The notes beneath the pieces were generated by a model. That model saw only the letters and a list, made by a program, of their open reading frames with translations, was not told where the DNA came from and made no database searches. Positions 25,388 to 34,300 of a stretch of 35,791 nucleotides of DNA are shown here, piece after piece; position 1 is the stretch's first letter, and every line of letters starts with the position of its first letter. This stretch comes from Lysobacteraceae bacterium. GTDB lineage: Bacteria > Pseudomonadota > Gammaproteobacteria > Xanthomonadales > Xanthomonadaceae. Location of the stretch: positions 1 to 35,791 of the forward strand of contig SSEV01000077.1 of NCBI GenBank assembly GCA_008015095.1, read 5' to 3'. A program made the translations under genes and the position numbers.

Positions 25388-28300
25388 GCCGCCCCTTCGC
25401 GCCGGGGCATGCGCTTCGATGCGCACCGCCTGATGTCGCACCGACGGCAACGCGCGCGGCGGGAGAGTCGCAGCGACCGTCCGTACCGGCGTCGGCGCTG
25501 TCGTCGCTTCCTTCTGTTCCGGTGCGTTCACTTCGACGACCGATCCGAGCACATTGCGCAAGGCGTCGAGATGATTGCGGATCAAGTATTGCGCCAGCCG
25601 CTCGGGCGTGTCGAACTCGAACAGCGCGGTCTTGGGCAGCGTCTCGAAACTCGTGCGCAGCGCGGTATGCAATTCGAGCAGCATCACCGATTCCATGCCG
25701 AAATGCTCGAACGTACGGTTCGAATCCAAAGCATTGACGCTGGTTTTGAGAATCAGCGCCAGGCGTTCCTTCACGAATCGCTCGGCTTCGCTCTGCAGCG
25801 CATCCGCGGGCGGCTGGACGGCGCGCCCCGTTGCTGCCTGAACAACGGCAGGCGGCGGTGCGACAGGCGTCGCGGCAGGCGTGGGAACGGGTAGCGGGAC
25901 AGGCATGGCGACGGCCTGTGCCGGCGACGGAGTCACCGGCGCACTGAGTGCGGCCATCGAATCGCGCGCGGAGGGCAGGCGCAGCACGCGGGCGATGCGC
26001 TCAGGGTCGCCAACCGCGACGAAGACCTGGGCGCGATCGGTGCCGCGCAAGGCCTCAAGCACCTGCAGGCCTTCTTCTGCGGTGAGCGCCTGCATGCCGG
26101 AAAACTCGAACACCGAAGCGTCGCCGCCCGAGATTTCCATACCGCCGCTCGACCATAACGGCCAATTGATCGACAGAGTGCGGCCATGGCGACGGCCATG
26201 GCGACGTTCGCGCTCACGCCACAGCGCGTAGCTGTCCATGAACCGATTGCCCACCGCATAGGCGCCCGCGCCCAAATCGCCGATCAACGCGGAGACCGAG
26301 GAGAAAGCGACCATGAATTCGAGCGGCATGTCGGCGGTGGCGCGATCCAGCAGCACCATCCCTTCGAGCTTAGGCGACAACATGGCGTCGAAGCCGCGAT
26401 CGTCGATCTCGTGAAGAGGCTGCGCCCCAGCGACGCCCGCGCAGTGCACGATGCCGTCGAGACGGCCATGAATCGCGACGATCTCGCGAATCAGCGCCCC
26501 CACGCTGTCGGCATCGGCCGTATCCGCGGACAGGTAACGCACGTCGGTCGCCTCGTTGGCGATCTGCGCGATCACCGCCTGCTGCGATTCGTTCAGCGAT
26601 TGAGAACGGCCGGTCAATACCAAGCGCGCTTTGCAGCGCTGCGCAAGATCGCGCGCGACCAGCAGGCCGAGTTTGCCCGCTCCGCCGGTGATCAGATAAA
26701 CCCCCTGATCCCGCAGCGGCAGCTGCTCGGTCGCCTGATCGGTGTGCAACGCGGTGATCGTGGTCGGCTGCGGGAATCGCTGACGACGCACACCATCGCG
26801 ATAAGCGATCTCGGCCCCATTCGCGCCTACGCACAACAGCTCGGCCAGGATCGCATCGGCCCAGGACTCGGCCGACTCGAACGTCGCCTGCAGCGTACCC
26901 AATTCGAAACGGTGGTTGACCGTCAACAGCGACCGCGCGTAACCGGAAACGGCGTCGTGCTGCGGTTGTGCGGCGTCTTCGCCGGCCGCATAGACGTAGA
27001 TGCAACGCAGGCGGCGCCCGGGTTCGGCGCGCTCCAGCGCGACGAAAAGATGACGAAGACTGTCGATGCCGCGACGCAAGGCGTGCGGAGCGTCGCTGTC
27101 GCACAGCAGCCTGGCGGCGCGCCCGCTCAGCGCGTCGTCGTCCAGCGCCAACGCATGAACGATGCGGCCGGGCAGCCTGCCGCTCGCTTGCAGGCGCGCG
27201 GTCAGTTCGGCCCATTGCGCGGGCACGAGCGGATCGAGGCGGTAACGGTTCTGGCCGAGATCCTCGAAAACGTCGCCGACAGCCACCGCGACGATCTGCT
27301 CATTGCCGAGGGTCGCCGACAATGCTTCCGCGAGCGCCGTCGATGCGCCGAGCACCAGCGTACGCGCGTCGGCCGGAGCGCCGATCGCAGGCGCAGGCAC
27401 CTGCGGCAGCGCAGCGTCGCGCCAGGCGTAGTCGTAATACTGCAGCGTACGCGACTCGGACCGGGTTTCCTTGACCAGCGGGCGCGCCGAGAAGCCGTTC
27501 AGTTTGGCCAGCACGCGGCCATCGGCGTCAGTGACGACGATGTTGTATTTGAGCATGCCGCTCGCGCCGTAAGGCACCGCCATCGCCGCTTCGACACGGG
27601 CCGGAGTGACGTACGCGAAACAAGTCTCCGGCAACGGATGACGATACTCCAATGCATCCAGCGCAAACGGCACATGCGGCACGCGGGTGTCGATCGGCAC
27701 TTCATCGATGATGGCCAAACCACTGCGCAAGATGCCGTCGAGCAGCGACGGGTGCAGATCGAAGCCGCGATGGGCCGCACGCAACGAAGCCGGCAGTGTC
27801 AACTGGCACAGCGCGCCTTCAGCGGTGCGGTAGCGCGCGGCGGTCACTCGGAAGCTTTCGCCGAACTCGAAACCCATCTGCCGGAATTCGGCGTAGATGG
27901 CGTCGCGATCCGGTTCGAGCAAACGGCCCCGCGAGCGGATCTCGTTGAGATCCAACCACTCGTCGGCGATAGCGTCGTCCTGATGGCGCAGTTGCAACTC
28001 GCCCTGCACACAGAGGCTGCCGTCGGCGATGCGCAGGACGTCGAAACCGAGCGTGTCGCCGGTCTGCGTCAGGTCGATGGCGAGCGAATCGGGGCCAGTG
28101 GCGATCTCGAACGGCTGGATCCACATGAGATTGCGGATCTGCGACACGCACCAGCCATCGCCCACCGCCAATCCGCCGACCGCACGCACCATTTCCAGGT
28201 ACGCCGCGCCCGGCAGGATCATCCGCCCGGATTCGGAACCGCCAGCGCCGGACTCGGCGCGGTCGACACGAACGATATGATCGCGGAGGTAGAACTCGCG

Positions 28301-31300
28301 CCCGGTGAAGCGTTTCTCGAAGCGCTGTCGCGACATGGTCGAGACGTTGCGATCGATCAACGGATGCAGGACCGGCAAACGGTCGCCGCGTGCGCGCTCT
28401 TCGATCCAGTAACGGCCGGTGATGAACGGCATGGTCGGGAATGGCATGCGCCGCGGCGGCGCAAGGCCTTGCTCCGGCGGGAACAATGCGTCGCGATAAC
28501 GCGCCCAGTCCACGTCCAGCATCGACACCCATGCGCGCGCGAGCTGCGGCCAGCGGCTGCTCTGCAGCATCGAGCGGATCAGCGTGTCCTTTTCTTCCTC
28601 GTTGAGGATCGACTCCAGCTTCTCCTGCTGACGGCGCACGGTGCCTCGATGCAGTTGGATCGGGTGGCCTCCGTCGCGGTGCCGCTCCAGCGCCGTGATC
28701 AGTTCCTCGACCGAGTACACGACGACGGCCAGACGCTCGTCCATCGGCTCGCGACCGATCTGCGAGGTATAGGCCAGATCGCGCAGCGCAGCCGCCCCCA
28801 TCCGCGCGTTCGCATGCAGGAAATCGAGCATGCGCTGGATCATCAGAGCCAGGCGCTCGTCGCTGTCCGCGGACAGCGCGAACAGCACGGGCGTGCGCAA
28901 CGGACCGGAGACCACCGGCGCGACGGGCTGCGGATACTGCTCGATCAGCAAGTGCGCATTCGAGCCGCCCGCACCGAACGAACTGAGCGCGGCGCGACGC
29001 GAACGGCGGGTATCGGCAGGCGGATCCCAGTCCTCGAGCTGCTGAACGACGCGGAACGGCGAACGCGTGAAGTCGATATTCGGATTGAGCGTGGTCGCGT
29101 GCAACGAGGGCACGATGCGGCCGTGGCGCATCTGCAGCAGGATCTTGGTCAAGCCCGCGATGCCGGCGGCCGATTCGAGGTGGCCGACATTGGATTTGAC
29201 CGAGCCGATACGACAGCTCTGGGGCGCGATCGACGCATCGGGATCGCGTTCGCGCACCGCTTGCTCGTAAGCGCGGGTGAGGCCGGCGATCTCGAGCGGA
29301 TCGCCGAGCGAAGTCCCGGTGCCGTGGGCTTCCATGTAATCGATCGTGCGCGGATCCCAGTCGGCGGCGCGCAGCGCGGCGCCGATGACAGCGGACTGCG
29401 CCACCTGATTGGGCACGGTGTAGCCGTTGGTCTTGCCGCCGTGATTCAGCATCGAGGCGCGGATCACGCCGTGGATGTGATCGTTATCGTCGACGGCTCT
29501 CGACAGCGGCTTGAGCATGACGGCGCCCATGCCTTCGCCCGGCACATAACCGTCGCCGCCAGCACCGAAGGCGCGGCAACGGCCATCCGTCGACAGGAAC
29601 TGGCCGCCGGTGAGAACCTGGTACTTGTACGGATGCAGGATCAGGTTGACGCCGCCGGCGATGGCCATACTGCAGTCGCCGTTGCGCATCGCCTGCGCGG
29701 CGAGGTGGATCGCAGTCAACGATGAAGAGCACATCGTGTCGAGCGAAAGGCTCGGCCCGCTGAGGTTCATGAAGTAGGACACGCGGTTGGCGATCGACGA
29801 TACCGGCGGGCACGGACGGCCGTACAGGATCTGCTCGTCGGAAACGTCGAACAGGCTGTAGTTGGCCCACATCACGCCGACGAACACGCCCACCGTTTCG
29901 GAGCGAAGCGCCTGCCTGGTGTAGCCGGCGCTTTCGATGCATTCCCACGCGGTCTGCAGGAACAGGCGCTCCTGCGGATCGATCAACTCCGCCTCGCGGG
30001 CGCTCATGTTGAAGAAGCTGGCGTCGAATTCGTCGACGCCGTCGATGAACGCGCCCCACTTGCTGTACACCGTACCGCGATGGGTCCGGTCCGGATGGAA
30101 ATAATCGCGATAGTCCCAACGCGATTCCGGAATCTCGGTGATGCAGTCGCGTCCGTTCTCAAGATTGCGCCAGAAACCGTCGAGACCATCGGCATCGGGA
30201 TAGCGACCGCTCAGGCCGACGATGGCGATATCTTCGCGAGATCCTGTCGCGGCCGCGATACGGCGAGAGAAGCGGCCCATGGGTTCGCGCTTGAGCGCGA
30301 CCGTGGTGCTTGTCGGCGCCGTCGCGGATGGCGACTGCGGCGAATGCTTCTCGCGCCAGCGCAGGCTGGCGGCCCAGTCTTCAACATGCGCGAAGGCATA
30401 CGGACCGTCGGCGGAGAGCCCCTCGAAGTCGCGGGCCAGCACGCGCATCACGCGCGGCGTCAGCACCGGATCGAACGGCCATTGCGACAACGGAGTCTGT
30501 GGCCCGCAGGAATCCGCCGCCGCGCCGAAGGCCTCGCGCAGACGCGCGCTCAACGCCTCGGCCGAGACCTCGATGGCCGAAGCGGCCTCGATTTCGACCG
30601 CAAGCGACGGCTCGGGCGCGATCGGCGCGGCCGGCATCGACGTCACGGCCGACGAACTGGTCATCGATACCGCGAGCGCACGCGCCTGATCGAGGTGGTG
30701 CTCGATGAAGTATTCGGAAAGGCTGTCGAGATCCTGGTATTCGAAGAACAGGGTTTTCGGTACTTCCCCGAAACTCTCGGCAAGACGCGCGTTGACCGCG
30801 AGGATCATCGTCGAATCGATGCCGTAATTCTCGAGCGCCGCGGTCGCGTCGATTTCAGAGACCGGAAGCTTGGTCGCTTCGCTGACCAATGCGACCAGAT
30901 GCCGAACCACCGCCTCGCGCGGATCGACCGACATGCCCTGCGGGCCGGACGGAACCGCTGGGGCCTCGGCCACGGCCGCGACCTCGGCCTGGGCAGTCGC
31001 CCCGACCTTGATCTTCGCGGCATGGTTCTCGGCCAGATATTCGGCGACGCCATGCAGTTCCTGGTGCTCGTAGAACAGCGTCTTGGGCACTTCGCCGAAT
31101 TCGGCGGACAGCCGTTCGTTCAGCGTCAACACCATGGTCGAGTCGATGCCGTAGTTCTCCAGCGGCGCATGCGGATCGATCTGATCCGTCGGCAGCTTGG
31201 GGACCGCCGACAGCAGTTCGATCAAACGCGCGGTCGCGGCGGCGACGCGCGCCTGAGTATCGACCAGGGCTGGGGCCACCAGCGTCTTTGGAGGCGCGGC

Positions 31301-34300
31301 GGGCGTCGCGATCACCAGCGGCGCGCTGCCTTTCGCCGGGCTCTGCGCAGCGGCCAGTTGCGCGGGGCGGCGGGCGGCGAGGGCCAAATGCGGCGCGGCG
31401 CGCACGCTCAACCCCTCGATGCGGACCAGCACCCGGCCTTCGACGTCGCACAGGCGAATATCGTAGTGGCGCTCATCGGACTGCGCGTCGCGCGGCGGCC
31501 GACGCATATACGTGGCGTGGGCGAAAATCTCTTCGCTCAGCGGGGCGAGCAAGACGATCCGGTGCAGGCGCACCGGCACGCGGATCGCATCCGCCCCGCC
31601 GACAAGCCCGCCGATACCGATGCAAGCGCGGATCGCGCAGTCCATCAGCGCCGGATGCAGCACGAAGTCGTCGAAACTGATGCCCGGGATCGGCATCATC
31701 CGCACATGCGCAAGCGCTTCATCGCCGTTGAAATGCAGGCGCGTCATTCGCCGGAAATTCGGTCCGAAGCTAAAGCCCATCGCCGCGAAAGCCGCATCGA
31801 CCTCTGCGTGCTCGATCGCGCGGCAACGGCCGGCGATCGCGGCGAGATCCAGCGTCTCGCTCGCAGCGGCCTGTATCGGAGCGGAAACGTCCTGCAACCG
31901 GATCAGGCCTTCCGCGAACGGGCGCCGCGGCGTTTCGTCCGCGGCGTAGAGCGAGAAGACCACGCCATCGGCCTCGGGCAACAGCCCGATCCGGGTCGGT
32001 ACGGGCGTATCGCCGACCAGCACCGGCCGCATCCAACGCACGTCTTCAAGCGCAAACGGACGCCGCGCCGATGTCGACAGGAGAGCGGCCTGAATAGCGA
32101 TTTCCAAATAGGCGACGCCCGGCAGAATGCGGTTGTCGCCGAGGCGATGCTCGGAAAGATAGAACGCGTCCGGGCGGAAGGTTTTCGCGAACGTCTGCTC
32201 TTCCAACGTGGACACATTCGCGTCGATCAGCGGATGCAGCGCATTCCACGCCTGCAGCGTGGGCTCCGGCAGCCAATAGCGCTGACGCTGGAAGGCATAA
32301 CCGGGCAACGGGATACGACGGCGGCCGCCGCCGGCATGCAATCCGTTCCAGTCGACGACAACGCCATTGACCCAGGCGCGCGCGAGCGCGGCCAAATCGC
32401 GAGCGGCGACCCAATCGGGAACGCGCGGCGTCGCTTCAGCCACGAGTGCGGCGATAGTGGGTTCGCGACGGCCACCGTCGCGATGGCCGAGCCAAGTCCC
32501 GTGGGCGGCATCGCCGCCAGCGGCGTAGGCGCGCAATGAAGCCACCAGCGAGGCCCGGTCCGAGACGACGAAAGCGGCTCGGAATTCGTGATGCACGCGA
32601 CCGATCTGCAACGTGTACGCAGCATCCGCCAGATCGATCGCCAGATCGGTCTCCAGGCGCTCCGCGAGCCGGGCAGCCATCTCGCGCAACGCGTTCTCGC
32701 GGCGGGCGGACATCGGGAACAGCAGTTGCCCGTGATTGCTCGCGGCCGGGCGCGGAGCAGCGATGAATTCCTCGACGATCAAATGACCGTTGCTGCCGCC
32801 GGCGCCGAACGAGCTGATGCCTGCGATTCGCGGCAATTCGACGCGCACGCCGTCGCGCTCGGTCACCGGGCGTTCCCAGGCTTGCAGCGAACGCTGCACG
32901 CGGAACGGGCTCTGGACGAAATCGATGTGCGGATTGGGAGGATCGGAATGGATCGACGGCACCAGTTGCCGGTGCTGCATTTGCAACAGCACCTTGGTCA
33001 GACCGGCGACGCCAGCCGCCGCCTCAAGGTGGCCGATGTTGGACTTCGCCGAACCGATCGCGCAGTACTGGCGTTCGGTCTGGCCAAACGCTTTGACCAG
33101 ACCGGACACCTCGATCGGATCGCCAAGGCTGGTGCCGGTGCCGTGGGCCTCGACATAGCTGATCTCGCGCGGATCGACGCCCGCGGAATGCAAGGCATCC
33201 TGAATCAGCGCGGCCTGGCGTTTTGGACTGGGCACGGTGAAGCCGGAGGTCTTGCCGCCGTGATTGATCGCCGTGCCGCGAACGATCGCGTAGACGTGGT
33301 CGCCGTCGGCCAGGGCTTTCGACAACGGTTTGAGCAGCACCGCGCCGACGCCCTCGCCCGGCACGTAACCGTCACCGCCTTCTCCGAAGGCGCGGCAACG
33401 CCCGTCGGAGGACAGGAAGCGCAGGTCCGCCAGCATGTTGTATTTGTTCGGGTGAATCGACAAGTTGACCGCACCGGCCAGCGCGACATCGATCTCGCCC
33501 GAGCGGATGGCGATGCAGGCGAGGTGAATGGCGGTCAGCGACGAGGAGCAAGCGGTATCGATCCCCATGCTGGGGCCGGAGAAATTGAAGAAATGCGAAA
33601 TCCGGTTCGGCACCGCCCAGTAATAGCCATAGGGCGCGGCCCACTCGTCCTGTGGACGGTCCACGCCATGCAACTGGTAATCGCCCCACATCATGCCGAT
33701 GTAGACGCCGACCGGATTCTCGTGCACGCCGCGCGGCGCGGCGAGAGTGTCGGGGGTGTAGCCCGCGTCTTCGATCGTATGCGCGGCGATCTCCATCATC
33801 AGCCGCTCGTTGGGGTTCATGTTGTCCGCTTCTTTCGGAGCGATGTTGAAGAACATCGCGTCGAAGCGATCGATATCGCGTAGGAACCCGCCCCATTGGC
33901 TGTAGCTGCGCCCAAGCACCGGCGTGCCGGGCTGGAACCGGAACTTGGTGGCGATATCCGGGCGATCCTGCGGGATCGTCTCGATGCAATCGCGGCCGGC
34001 GCATAAATTGGCCCAGAACGCATCGAGGTTTTCGGCCTGAGGATAACGGCCGGCGACACCGATGATGGCGATCGGATCGTCGGCGCGCACCGGCTGCACG
34101 GGGCGCGCTTGCGCGCGCGGCATCACATAGGCGGCGGCGGGACGCGACACCGGCACGGCAGCCGTCGCCGCCATGGGCTTTGCTGCCGCAGCGGCAACCG
34201 CACCGGCGGGCGCTGCGATGGTGAGGCACACGTCGGGGTGTTGTTCGACGAAATACCCGGTCAAATCACCGAGCGTCTGATATTCGAAGAACAGGGTCTT

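Larger units (their letters stand above)
30344..34084 (-). other. PKS module: KS1-DH1-ACP2-ACP3-degenerate ACP
   Basis: KS1 has a full Cys-His-His set (TACSSS Cys746, EAHGTGT, NIGHLEAAAG). DH1 has His1213 in EHRLGDNRILPG: the Gly of HxxxGxxxxP is displaced by one, and the second motif DCAIR has Arg where Gln/His is usual (Arg1386). No KR is in this module, so DH1 may act on the hydroxyl made by the upstream KR1-ACP1. Tandem ACPs and a serine-less ACP-like segment follow. Confidence 0.85.

Noticed and set aside
26186-29725. Very long plus-strand open frame (also at 12136-15387, 2116-4254, 4642-6681 and others)
   Set aside because: They lie antisense to PKS/NRPS domains with clear catalytic motifs. 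Their translations are Arg/His/Gln-rich without recognisable domains, as expected from the complement of GC-rich coding sequence.
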